In this document: positions 16,611-24,345 of the stretch, one piece after another | Layout: each line of letters starts with the position of its first letter | How positions within the stretch are numbered: position 1 is the first letter of the stretch | NCBI RefSeq assembly: GCF_009760405.1 | Contig: NZ_WRPP01000001.1 | Coordinates: 1,798,001 to 1,862,000 of the forward strand | DNA length: 64,000 nt | Source: Nocardia terrae | GTDB lineage: Bacteria > Actinomycetota > Actinomycetes > Mycobacteriales > Mycobacteriaceae | Reading direction: 5' to 3' | Translations under genes and position numbers: made by a program | Notes under the pieces: generated by a model | What the model was told of the DNA's origin: nothing | Seen by the model: only the letters and a program-made list of their open reading frames with translations | Database searches by the model: none

Positions 16611-17795
16611 TCAGGCCGGGATCAGGTGCAGGGGAAGGCGTTCGAAGCGGTGGATGATGTTGTTCACCGCCCGCTCGGGGTCTCCGGCGACTTCGATGTG
16701 GGCGACGCGGTCGGTCAGTGCCTGGAGCATGGCCTGGGTTTCCAGACGGGCCAGGCCCTGCCCGGCGCAGCCGTGGGTGCCGTGCCCGAATCCGATCTGG
16801 CGGGAGGCGTCGCGGCGGATGTCGAAGGTGTCGGGGTCTTCCCACTCGCGTGGGTCGCGGTTGGCGGAGGAGTAGATCACCACCACCCTGGCGTCGGCCG
16901 GGATCGTGGTGCCCCCGAGCTCTGTCTCGCGAATGACTTTGCGGGAGAACGCGCGTAGCGGGGACTGGTGGCGCACGACCTCGTTCACCGCGTTGGGGAT
17001 CAGACTCGGATCCGAGCGCAGCAGCTGCCACTGCTCGGGGTGGGTCGCGAACAGATGCAGGGCACTCGAGATCGCACTGATCGTGGTGTCCAGTGAGGGC
17101 GCGAGGTAATCGATCAGCAGGGCCGGGCATTCCGCATGGGACAGCGTGCCCTCTTCGGCCGCCTGAAGCACCTCTGCTCCCAGGCTCTCGGGCCGCAAGT
17201 CCCCGTCGCGGGCGAGCCGGCGGGTGTAGCGCATCATCTCGATGCTCGCGGGGGAGGTGCGCAGCGTCCGGCCGTTGAGGGGACCCAGCGCGTCGAATGT
17301 CGCTGCGGCCCAGCGCAACAGATGTTCACGGCCGTCGGCCGGCCATCCGATCAGATCCGGGACGACCGACATCGGCAAGGCGGTCGCGAGTTCGACACCG
17401 TCGACCGGACCGCTCGCCATGGCCTTTTCGACCGCGGCGACTGCTTGCCGGTCGACGGCGTCGCGCATGGTGCGCAGCGACTTGGGAGTCATGTGCTGCG
17501 CCAGCAGTTTTCGGCGGCGGCGGTGGTCGTCGCCATCGCTGTTGAGCGTGGTCCCGCGTGAGAGTCGGTTGGCCACCGGATTGAGCGCGACACCTGCGCC
17601 TGAGATGAAGGTGTCGTCATCGCGCAGCGCGGCTTTGCATTCGGCATATCGAGGCAACGCGTAGGCGCGCTGCTTGGCCAGCCACACCACCGGGCCCAGT
17701 TCTCTCAATCGCGTGTAGTGCGGGTATGGGTCGAGGATGGCTGCCCGTGAGTACAGGTCGGGCTGATAGGTCGGGGTGGCAACGCGGTTACGCAT
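16611..17795 (-). CDS. Cytochrome P450
   Basis: This 394-residue soluble bacterial P450 has the heme-ligand loop FGHGTHGCAGQGLARLE (Cys about 344), an ExxR equivalent in NAVNEVVRHQSPLRAFSR and the PERF-equivalent WEDPDTFDIRRDASR. The oxygen-activating I-helix reads DYLAPSLDTTISA, where the usual A-G-x-E/D-T is altered to A-P-S-L-D-T-T. The heme loop and I-helix have the look of P450s acting on small aromatic ethers or acids, but I am not certain of that. It is transcribed with the 3Fe-4S ferredoxin and divergent from a TetR gene across a 15-bp palindrome. It may feed phenolic products to the nearby dioxygenase operon. Confidence 0.88.
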   Translation of the reverse strand: MRNRVATPTYQPDLYSRAAILDPYPHYTRLRELGPVVWLAKQRAYALPRYAECKAALRDDDTFISGAGVALNPVANRLSRGTTLNSDGDDHRRRRKLLAQHMTPKSLRTMRDAVDRQAVAAVEKAMASGPVDGVELATALPMSVVPDLIGWPADGREHLLRWAAATFDALGPLNGRTLRTSPASIEMMRYTRRLARDGDLRPESLGAEVLQAAEEGTLSHAECPALLIDYLAPSLDTTISAISSALHLFATHPEQWQLLRSDPSLIPNAVNEVVRHQSPLRAFSRKVIRETELGGTTIPADARVVVIYSSANRDPREWEDPDTFDIRRDASRQIGFGHGTHGCAGQGLARLETQAMLQALTDRVAHIEVAGDPERAVNNIIHRFERLPLHLIPA

Positions 17796-17930
17796 CGAAA
17801 CTCCTCGGACACCGGAGACTCTCGTCCGGCGTCGCAGATATGGCCTCGCCCGACGAACGGGGGCGGCCTGAGTGGTGGTGGAGGTGAATCGCCTGAGCGA
17901 TGACTTCGAGGCTAGCGCTGTGGCTGACTT

Positions 17931-17945
17931 TGAGTCAATGACTCA
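17931..17945. promoter_or_regulatory. Palindrome TGAGTCA-A-TGACTCA between P450 and TetR genes
   Basis: A perfect 7-base inverted repeat around one central base, in an AT-rich patch midway between the divergent P450 operon and tetR starts. It differs from the TGACG-N4-CGTCA motif, so it is probably the site of the adjacent TetR. Confidence 0.65.
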
Positions 17946-18002
17946 TAATCAATTTGTGGCTCGCCCTGGCTGGGCAGCAGTATCGGAGTAGGTGGACCGT
18001 CG

Positions 18003-18701
18003 ATGGAAGGGGTGCCGGTGGCCGCAGCGACAGCGCGGGGAGGTGCGACTCGTGCGGAGCGGGCAGCCGAGACCCGTCGACGTCTCGTCGACGCCGCGGT
18101 CGAACTGTTCTCCGAGCAGAGCTACGAAGAGGTCGCCGTCGCCGATATCGCCAAGGCGGCCGGGGTTGCCCACGGGCTGGTCTTCCATCACTTCGGCAAC
18201 AAGCGCGGCATCTATCTGGAAGCCATGCGTGAGGCGTCCAACATCCTCGTCGGTGTGCCAACCGCGGATTCGGCCCTTCCCCTCCCGCGCCGAATCCGCG
18301 CCGGATTGGCTGCTCACCTGCGCTATCTCGCCGCGCACCGCGGGTTCGCGCTGCGTTTGGTGCTGGGCGGACAGGGGTCCGACCAGGAGACCTGGGATGC
18401 ATTCGAAGTGGGTCGCTGGCGGGTGATCGAGCAATGGGCTCCGGCGATCGGACTCGATCCCGGCAACGCCGCCGTGCGGATGATGCTGCGGTCGAGCATC
18501 GGTGCACTCGACCAGGCCACCGTCTACTGGCTGCGCAACGACGAGCCGTTCGAGGTGGAATCGATGGTCGACTGCCTCCTCGAACTGACCCTGGCCGCGA
18601 TCCACGCCGCCGCGAAGCTCGATCCCACCCTCGATGTGACCGCTGCGGTCGAGGTCATGCGCGACGCTCTCGACGGGCAGGAGTGGGCCGGTCTTGACTG
18701 A
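18003..18701 (+). CDS. TetR/AcrR family regulator next to the P450 operon
   Basis: This 232-residue protein has a TetR helix-turn-helix at about 24-68 (RRLVDAAVELFSEQSYEEVAVADIAKAAGVAHGLVFHHFGNKRGIY) and a helical C-terminal ligand-binding domain. It is divergent from the P450 gene and lies just upstream of the amidohydrolase, whose promoter at 18694-18730 starts inside its last codons. The 15-bp palindrome upstream of it is the likely binding site. The ligand is unknown but probably an aromatic or its CoA ester, judging from the neighbours. Confidence 0.82.
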   Translation: MEGVPVAAATARGGATRAERAAETRRRLVDAAVELFSEQSYEEVAVADIAKAAGVAHGLVFHHFGNKRGIYLEAMREASNILVGVPTADSALPLPRRIRAGLAAHLRYLAAHRGFALRLVLGGQGSDQETWDAFEVGRWRVIEQWAPAIGLDPGNAAVRMMLRSSIGALDQATVYWLRNDEPFEVESMVDCLLELTLAAIHAAAKLDPTLDVTAAVEVMRDALDGQEWAGLD

Positions 18702-18730
18702 CGCAATCTTCTTAGGTGACGATATCGTCA
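18694..18730 (+). promoter_or_regulatory. Promoter with TGACGATATCGTCA operator (amidohydrolase)
   Basis: TTGACT at 18694-18699, 17 bases, then TGACGATATCGTCA at 18717-18730. This is the third perfect copy of the arrangement. The -35 box lies in the last codons of the upstream tetR gene, showing that the amidohydrolase has its own regulated transcript. Confidence 0.8.
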
Positions 18731-18782
18731 GCTAAGGGAGTTTCGCCTCCGAATACTCCGCTGCCGCAGAGGAGACGTCCGA

Positions 18783-19793
18783 GTGTCAGAAACCGTCGTG
18801 TCAGACTCGGCCGTACCGCTGCCCGGTGCCATCGATGTGCACGCGCACTTCCTCACGCCCTGGCTGCGACAGGCGCTGGTGGCAGCCGGGCATGATCGAC
18901 CCGACGGGATGCCGGCCCTTCCCGAGTGGAGCGCCACCGCGGCGCTCGAATTGATGGATCGCACAGGCGTCGAAGTCGCGCTGCTGTCGGTGTCCTCCCC
19001 GGGCGTATTGATGCAAGACCCGCGCGAAACCCGGGGCCTCGCGCGGACCGTGAACGAGGAAGGCGCACAACTGGTTCGCGATCACCCGACCCGCTTCGGA
19101 CTACTGGCCTCGGTACCGCTGCCCGATGTCGACGCGGCGATCGCCGAGGTCGCTCACGCCTTCGATGAACTGGCCGCCGACGGCGTCGCCCTCGAAACCA
19201 ACTACGGCGGCACGTATCTCGGCGACCCCGCCTTCGCCCCGTTGCTGGCGGAACTGGATCGTCGCCACGCCGTCGTCCACCTGCACCCCACCTCACCGGC
19301 CTGCTGGCAGCACACCAGCCTGGGCCGCCCCCGGCCCATGATCGAGTTCCTCTTCGACACCACTCGAACCGTCGCGCAACTCATCCTCGACCGCGTCACC
19401 GAGCGCTACCCGAACATTCGGTTCATCGTGCCGCACACCGGCGCCGCGCTCCCGGTACTGGCCGACCGCATCGCCGGTTTCGGCCTGCTCGACTCGCCCG
19501 GATCACCGGTGGACGTCCTCGCCGCACTGAGCCGAATGCATTACGACGTAGCCGGATTCGCGCTGCCCCGCGCCCTGCCCGCCCTGCTGCAACTCGTCGG
19601 CCCCGACCGCCTGCTCTACGGCAGCGACTTCCCCTTCACCCCGGACTGGGCGGTACAGGGACTCGCCCAGGCACTCGCCTCGACCACGGCATTGAATCCC
19701 GCCGAACACCGGCTCATGCTCCGCGACAACGCGTTGGCGCTGTTTCCCCGGTTGCGGTCTCCGCAACCATCCGAACCGGAAACCGCATCGTGA
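18783..19793 (+). CDS. Amidohydrolase-family decarboxylase (ACMSD-like)
   Basis: This 336-residue metal-dependent enzyme belongs to the amidohydrolase-2 group. IDVHAHFLTPWL gives the His-x-His pair at about 19-21, VHLHPTSP and VPHTGAALPV give further metal or catalytic histidines, and LLYGSDFPFTP gives the terminal Asp. Family members include 2-amino-3-carboxymuconate semialdehyde decarboxylase and gamma-resorcylate decarboxylase, so non-oxidative decarboxylation of an aromatic or ring-cleavage acid is the likely reaction. The GTG start follows GAGGAG. It shares the TGACGATATCGTCA operator with the dioxygenase operon, which places it in the same pathway. Confidence 0.82.
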   Translation: MSETVVSDSAVPLPGAIDVHAHFLTPWLRQALVAAGHDRPDGMPALPEWSATAALELMDRTGVEVALLSVSSPGVLMQDPRETRGLARTVNEEGAQLVRDHPTRFGLLASVPLPDVDAAIAEVAHAFDELAADGVALETNYGGTYLGDPAFAPLLAELDRRHAVVHLHPTSPACWQHTSLGRPRPMIEFLFDTTRTVAQLILDRVTERYPNIRFIVPHTGAALPVLADRIAGFGLLDSPGSPVDVLAALSRMHYDVAGFALPRALPALLQLVGPDRLLYGSDFPFTPDWAVQGLAQALASTTALNPAEHRLMLRDNALALFPRLRSPQPSEPETAS

Positions 19794-19882
19794 AGATCGC
19801 CGAACACGATTCTCCCGCCCCAGAGTGCCCTCGGGGAAACATGATGCATGTCTAGTTCCAGGACGTCGTCGTAATCCGCCGG

Positions 19883-21433
19883 TCATTCCGGCGCCGCGTC
19901 GGCGTAGCAGGTGGTGTCGGTAGGTGGCAGGATTCCGGTGCTGAGGTAGGCGTTGATGGCGGTGTCGACGCAGGTGCTCAGGTCGGGGCGGAAGGTCATG
20001 TGGATGCGGACATCCTGCAAGGTGACCAGGCGGGATCCCGTCAGATGTTGGTGCAGTCGAACGCCGTGGGCGTAGGGGGTGCGGGCGTCGCCGGTGGCTT
20101 GGAGGATCAGCGCGGGGACGGAATTCCTTACGAGAGTGGGCGGTTCGACCGGGGCGGGCCAGAATCCGCAGGGCTGGATATTGTTCGCGAGCGCTCCGAA
20201 GATCGGCTGGGTGGTGCGGGTGGCTGCGATATTGGCCGCGTACCACGCGGGGTCGGTGGGCGCGGGGGCGTCGCCGCAGGCGATCTGGGCGAGGGTGGAG
20301 TTCTCCTCCGATTGCAGGACCTGCAAGGTGCCGCGCAGGCGTGGCGAGCGAGCAGCGACCGGCGGACCGCCTGCGGCGTCGGCGATTTCGCGGAGGATGT
20401 CCGCGAGCGGCTGGTTTCGGCGAGCGTCGGTGAGCAGATTGTGGAGCAGAAACGGGAGCCAGTGATCGTCGATCGGGAAGCCGTCGATGACGATCGGGCG
20501 GCGGGCCGCGGTCGCGAGCAGATCGACCACCGTCGCACGCACGTCGGTCGCGGTCGCTCCGAAGTGATACGTATCGTCCTTCGCCGCAGCCCAATTCGCC
20601 CAGTCGTCCAGTGCCCGCTCATCGGAATCACCCCAATCCTGAACGAGTCCTTCCCAATATCGATCCGGATCGATCGCGCTGTCGAGGACGATGCGGTCGC
20701 TGCGCTGCGGGAACATCTGAGTGAAGACCGCACCGAGGTAGGTGCCGTATGAGGTGCCGTAATAGCTGATCTTCTCCTCGCCCAGGGCGATTCGAACGAT
20801 GTCCATGTCGCGGGCGGTGTTCCGGGTGGTGAGCTGACGCACCTTCTCCGGATCATCGGAGACGCAGCCCGTCGCCATGCGTGCTGCCTGCCCGGTCTCG
20901 CGCGCGAACCCCTGCGGATCGATACCCGCGGAGTGAATCATCTCCCCCACCGGCCACCCACAGCGGGGAGTCCGTCCCGAGCGGCCGACCCCGCGCGGAT
21001 CCATCCCGATCAGATCGAAGCGTGCCCGTACCTCGGGCGAAAGCACATCGCCGAGTAGATCGACACTGTCCAGCCCCTCCGCGCCGGGGCCGCCCGGATT
21101 GGACAGCAGCACACCGAGACGCTTGGCCGGATCGGTCGCCTTCACCCGGGAAATCGCCACCCGCAAAGTGCGCCCCTCGGGCCGCTGGTAGTCCAATGGC
21201 ACCAGCACATCGGCGCATTCCGCTCCCGCCGCATCCAGATCCGCTGCACCGCAAGGCTTCCATCGCAGGCTCTGATGATAGAACCGCGCCGCCGGATCGA
21301 CCTGCGAACCTGCCACCACGAGCATCGAGAATGCCACCGCCACCAGCACCGAACACCGAACCAACCTCGCCGACAACCCGTTCCCTCTCACAACGCCGCT
21401 TTCCTTTGACAGCAAAGCCCGGGCGGTTCGCAT
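19883..21433 (-). CDS. Exported alpha/beta hydrolase, TAP/Hip1-like peptidase
   Basis: This 516-residue protein has a hydrophobic signal-anchor at about 25-44. The alpha/beta hydrolase fold has the nucleophile elbow GTSYGTYLG (Ser228), Asp449 (TGDARTP) and His478 (RIHMTF), and a TAP C-terminal domain. SNPGGPGAEGLD is the conserved oxyanion/aminopeptidase loop. It resembles Streptomyces tripeptidyl aminopeptidase and mycobacterial Hip1/CaeA-type cell-envelope proteases. An internal GTG at residue 15 could be the true start. It follows a DUF3558 lipoprotein on the same strand after 42 bases, probably as one transcript. Confidence 0.85.
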   Translation of the reverse strand: MRTARALLSKESGVVRGNGLSARLVRCSVLVAVAFSMLVVAGSQVDPAARFYHQSLRWKPCGAADLDAAGAECADVLVPLDYQRPEGRTLRVAISRVKATDPAKRLGVLLSNPGGPGAEGLDSVDLLGDVLSPEVRARFDLIGMDPRGVGRSGRTPRCGWPVGEMIHSAGIDPQGFARETGQAARMATGCVSDDPEKVRQLTTRNTARDMDIVRIALGEEKISYYGTSYGTYLGAVFTQMFPQRSDRIVLDSAIDPDRYWEGLVQDWGDSDERALDDWANWAAAKDDTYHFGATATDVRATVVDLLATAARRPIVIDGFPIDDHWLPFLLHNLLTDARRNQPLADILREIADAAGGPPVAARSPRLRGTLQVLQSEENSTLAQIACGDAPAPTDPAWYAANIAATRTTQPIFGALANNIQPCGFWPAPVEPPTLVRNSVPALILQATGDARTPYAHGVRLHQHLTGSRLVTLQDVRIHMTFRPDLSTCVDTAINAYLSTGILPPTDTTCYADAAPE

Positions 21434-21475
21434 TCCCCAGAGCAGTTCCAGGAGGTCGTCGTGGTCGACCGCGGG

Positions 21476-22012
21476 TCAGTGGTTCGCGAGGGACGGTTCG
21501 AGCGTTGTGGCCACGCGCAGGACCGTGGTGCAGGCATCGTCGGTGCGGGTGAGGTCTTCGACGTGGGGGAGGACGTCGATCTTGACCGCGCCGGTGTCGG
21601 CTCGCAGCGTGGTGGAGCAGCCCAGCGGGATGCTCTTGTCGTCGGAGTCGATCTCCTCGGCGTGGGTGAACGCGTCCCGCTTGTTGATTACCGAGACCGT
21701 GGGTACGGCACGGCCGTTGGCCGCGGCTTTGGCTCGCGCATCGGAAAGCAGTTTGTCGTAGCCGTCGGTGAGCAGATCGATCCGCAGCATGCCCTCGACC
21801 GAAGACGTGTAGGTGCACTCCCGGGCCGGAGTCCCGTCGATATCGTCCTTGATCAGCTTGGTCCTCGGATCGAACCCGGCCGTCTGAACGGCCGGCCCCT
21901 CGATCTGCCGGCACGGATCCAGCGCCCCGCTGCCCTTCGAATCCGAAGAACACCCGGCTGCACCGGCAACCGCCATCACCGCAATCACAATGCGGACCAA
22001 ATGCTTCCGCAC
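21476..22012 (-). CDS. DUF3558-type lipoprotein
   Basis: This 178-residue precursor has a signal peptide with a lipobox at VAGAAGC (Cys21). The body has a DUF3558-like layout: an early DPCR motif, ARECTYT in the middle and two later cysteines (in LGCSTTL and DDACTT), which probably form two disulfides outside the cell. The family is common in Nocardia and Mycobacterium and has no assigned role. It is upstream of the TAP-like hydrolase and likely co-transcribed, with tRNA-Gly just beyond its start. Confidence 0.75.
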   Translation of the reverse strand: MRKHLVRIVIAVMAVAGAAGCSSDSKGSGALDPCRQIEGPAVQTAGFDPRTKLIKDDIDGTPARECTYTSSVEGMLRIDLLTDGYDKLLSDARAKAAANGRAVPTVSVINKRDAFTHAEEIDSDDKSIPLGCSTTLRADTGAVKIDVLPHVEDLTRTDDACTTVLRVATTLEPSLANH

Positions 22013-22038
22013 GACCCCTCCTGAAACTCCACTGACGA

Positions 22039-22110
22039 GCGGATGACGAGATTCGAACTCGCGACCCTCACCTTGGCAAGGTGATGCGCTACCAGCTGCG
22101 CTACATCCGC
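22039..22110 (-). tRNA. tRNA-Gly (anticodon GCC)
   Basis: The 72-base minus-strand sequence folds as a cloverleaf. The acceptor stem is GCGGATG/CATCCGC, the D arm GCGC-AGCTGGTA-GCGC, the anticodon stem TCACC/GGTGA with loop TTGCCAA, and the T arm GCGAG-TTCGAAT-CTCGT. The anticodon GCC reads glycine codons GGC and GGU. CCA is not encoded. It is upstream of, and in the same direction as, the DUF3558 lipoprotein gene. No integrase is near it. Confidence 0.95.
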
Positions 22111-22244
22111 ATGCTCACCCGGCCCCGAGAGCCGATCGGCGTGCGGGAGAGAACATTAGCCTATGGAAGGCCGAAGCGCGCAAATCACGCCACGCCCAGC
22201 GAGGAAGCCATTCGGCCGATCTCGGTGACATGGTGATTCGGGAA

Positions 22245-22262
22245 ATCGGCCGATCGGCCGAT
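22245..22262. promoter_or_regulatory. 18-bp palindrome ATCGGCCGATCGGCCGAT
   Basis: A perfect palindrome made of two overlapping TCGGCCGAT units; a third unit occurs at 22212-22220. It lies about 110 bases upstream of the small-membrane-protein gene and 135 bases upstream of the tRNA start. It could be an operator for either direction, but no regulator gene is adjacent. Confidence 0.4.
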
Positions 22263-22369
22263 ACCGGTCGCGCTGATCGACGCGACACTTCTGAGATGGT
22301 GCGAAACCACAGTCCGAAGAAGCCGGGTGGGGTCGGGCAGGGCCGTGTGATGGCCGCGGCGGTGGCCCG

Positions 22370-22630
22370 ATGAGCGCGGAGGAGCTCGCGATCTGGCTGT
22401 TGCTGGCCGGCGCCGGGGTGGGGGCCGTCGTCGGTGTGCGAATGATTCACGAATCTCGGCGGCTGTCGATCGATGTGCTGCTGTTGCTCATCGCGTTCGC
22501 GCTGCTGATCGCGGGGGCGCTGACGGCGGTCACGAACATGAATCCCGACCTGGTGGGGCCGAGAGGCGAGCGGGTGATGACGTCGCCGCGTGCACTGCTG
22601 GACCGCGGCGTTTCGGAGGAGCAACTGTGA
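22370..22630 (+). CDS. Small two-helix membrane protein
   Basis: This 86-residue protein has two hydrophobic helices (about 5-24 and 34-54) and a short C-terminal tail (GPRGERVMTSPRALLDRGVS) probably in the cytosol. I do not recognise a family. Its stop overlaps the GTG start of the next gene (GTGA at 22627-22630), so the two are translationally coupled and probably work together at the membrane. The upstream 18-bp palindrome is a possible operator. Confidence 0.65.
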   Translation: MSAEELAIWLLLAGAGVGAVVGVRMIHESRRLSIDVLLLLIAFALLIAGALTAVTNMNPDLVGPRGERVMTSPRALLDRGVSEEQL

Positions 22631-23748
22631 GGAAGGACGACTCCATGGAACCCACTGCGGCAGTCCAGGCTGTCACCGCGGCGGAATTCGAGTCGGTGGT
22701 CACCGCCGACCGGGGGATCATCGTCGTGAGTTTCGCCGTCGACAACGCGGCCTTCGAGGAACACAACGCATCGCTCGAATGGTTCGCCGTCACCCAAAGT
22801 CGCCGAGTCGGAACCGTTTCCGTCGATGCCCCCGCCAATGGTCCACTGGTCGAACGTTTCTGCATCACCACCCTGCCCACGCTGTTGATATTCCAGGCCG
22901 GAGCCCTGGTACTGACCTGGGCCGCTCCGCGAAACCTCGATGCGCTTCCGGCAGTCATCGACCGGCTCGAAGCCGAACCGGACACGCCGATTCCGCTGCC
23001 CGAGCAGCCTGTAGCGGCTGCGCACACCATCGCCGTTCCCGACCCGGTTTCACTGAACATCGACCACGGCAGCGCCGCATCGCTCGCTCATATGGCCCCT
23101 GACGCACTCGACCACCTGCTGCTGTTCGACACCCCGGTCACCGCCGCCGACATCGAACACCTCACCGGCCTGACCCTGCTGGTCCTGATGAACACCGGTA
23201 TCGACGACAACAGCATCCAACGACTGGCCGCTCTCACCCGGCTCCGCCAACTCGAGATCGCCGACCGCACCGGCCCCGAAGACCCGCCCGAACCGGAATC
23301 CACCGCGCTCGCCGCCCTGCGCGCCGCCCTGCCGCACACCGTCATCAACGGACTCCGAGGGCGATCCGACCTCATCGCCGTGATCCGCCCGCGCGACACC
23401 CGGCCCCCCATGGGCCACAGCTACATCTCGACCGAAGTGACCGGCATCCCCATCCCCGGCGGCGGGCCACTCATCCTCACCTTCCAGGACGGCCGTCTCA
23501 GCGCCAACTCGGGCTGCAACACCGCCACCGGACCCGTTGACCTGCAAGGCAACAGGCTGCGCGTCGGCACCATGGTCCACACCGCGAAGGGCTGCCTGGG
23601 CGACCGCGGCCGCGCCGACGCCTGGCAGGGCGGCCTGCTGCACTCCCGGCCCACCTGGACCCTGGTCGGCGACACCCTCACCGTGAGAGGCAACGGCTCC
23701 ACCATCACCCTGCTCGACCGCAAGGCGGCCCGACCCGACGAACCGTGA
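22627..23748 (+). CDS. Thioredoxin-fold / leucine-rich / META-domain fusion protein
   Basis: This 373-residue protein joins three parts. Residues 10-120 look like a thioredoxin fold (IIVVSFAVDNAAFEEHN, the cis-Pro loop FCITTLPTLLIFQAGALV), but no CxxC is present, so classical redox activity is unlikely. Residues 155-200 are leucine-rich (DALDHLLLFDTPVTAADIEHLTGLTLLVLMNTGIDDNSIQRL), like one to two LRR units. Residues 265-360 resemble a META/HslJ domain, with GHSYISTEV, the strand GRLSANSGCNTATGPV and HTAKGCLGDR. META domains usually sit in secreted proteins, yet no signal peptide is seen here. The coupled membrane protein upstream may be its partner. The function is unknown. Confidence 0.65.
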   Translation: MRKDDSMEPTAAVQAVTAAEFESVVTADRGIIVVSFAVDNAAFEEHNASLEWFAVTQSRRVGTVSVDAPANGPLVERFCITTLPTLLIFQAGALVLTWAAPRNLDALPAVIDRLEAEPDTPIPLPEQPVAAAHTIAVPDPVSLNIDHGSAASLAHMAPDALDHLLLFDTPVTAADIEHLTGLTLLVLMNTGIDDNSIQRLAALTRLRQLEIADRTGPEDPPEPESTALAALRAALPHTVINGLRGRSDLIAVIRPRDTRPPMGHSYISTEVTGIPIPGGGPLILTFQDGRLSANSGCNTATGPVDLQGNRLRVGTMVHTAKGCLGDRGRADAWQGGLLHSRPTWTLVGDTLTVRGNGSTITLLDRKAARPDEP

Positions 23749-23802
23749 CCGGTGCCCGGCATTCCGGGTTCGGTGGGTGGTGGTGGGGGTTCAGTGGTGA
23801 TC

Positions 23803-23826
23803 GTTTGATTCTTCGGGTGGGGGTAT
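23803..23826 (+). promoter_or_regulatory. Stress-type promoter, GTTT-N14-GGGTAT
   Basis: GTTT at 23803-23806 and GGGTAT at 23821-23826, 14 bases apart, 49 bases before the start of the small membrane protein gene. The elements fit the SigB/SigF consensus of actinobacteria, though the spacer is one base shorter than at the other sites of this window. Confidence 0.5.
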
Positions 23827-23874
23827 CCGGAGAGCGGGCTCGGCCACCGTCGGGCCGGATGCGAGGTAGGGACG

Positions 23875-24165
23875 ATGACAATCGGAGGAGCTTCGGAGGT
23901 GCCGCCGCTCGATGACGCCGCGGATATTTCTCGGATGGCGCGGGTGCGGCGGGCGGAGGTGCCCGTCGACAACTGGTATCGGGCAGGGTTCGCGCTCGTG
24001 GTCTTCGGTGTTCTGGCGGCCGTTTTCGCGTTCCTGGCGATTTGGGTTGATGAGCAGGGGCTGGGGTTGATTGCGACGATGGCGGCCGGTATCGGTCTCG
24101 TCGGCGGCACGGTCGTCGTTGCCGCGGAGCGTCGCAGGCGTGCCGCCGGGGCGGCACGTTACTGA
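23875..24165 (+). CDS. Small two-helix membrane protein, probable stress gene
   Basis: This 96-residue protein has a soluble N-terminal 35 residues, two transmembrane helices (about 37-57 and 64-83) and a basic tail (ERRRRAAGAARY) that should face the cytosol. I do not recognise a defined family. It has its own candidate SigB/SigF-type promoter and is convergent with a truncated VOC-like fragment. Confidence 0.55.
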   Translation: MTIGGASEVPPLDDAADISRMARVRRAEVPVDNWYRAGFALVVFGVLAAVFAFLAIWVDEQGLGLIATMAAGIGLVGGTVVVAAERRRRAAGAARY

Positions 24166-24194
24166 GTGGTCTTGCATGACAGGCGGTTTCGGGG

Positions 24195-24338
24195 TCAGCG
24201 GCGGGCGGCGGTGACCGGGTTGTCTTCGCCGGTATCGAGGATCAGGGGCCAGTCGAGCCGTCGACAGAAGTCGCGCTCGCCGCCGATATCGGTGACACCG
24301 AGGGTGACGATATTGGCGAGGGGCAGGTCTCTGTTCAT
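24195..24338 (-). pseudogene. Truncated VOC/glyoxalase-like fragment
   Basis: A 47-residue open frame containing LPLANIVTLGVTDIGGERDF, then CRRLDWPLILDTGED, matches the look of the first beta-alpha module of VOC (glyoxalase/bleomycin-resistance) proteins, which usually run about 120-140 residues. It ends at a stop after VTAARR with no continuation in any frame, so it is probably a decayed remnant. It starts 7 bases after the stop of the HdeA-like lipoprotein gene and may still be transcribed with it. Confidence 0.5.
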
Positions 24339-24345
24339 GGGCGCG

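Noticed and set aside
22039..22110. tRNA-linked integrative element at the tRNA-Gly
   Set aside because: There is no integrase, no duplicated tRNA 3' end found in the window, and flanking genes look chromosomal.
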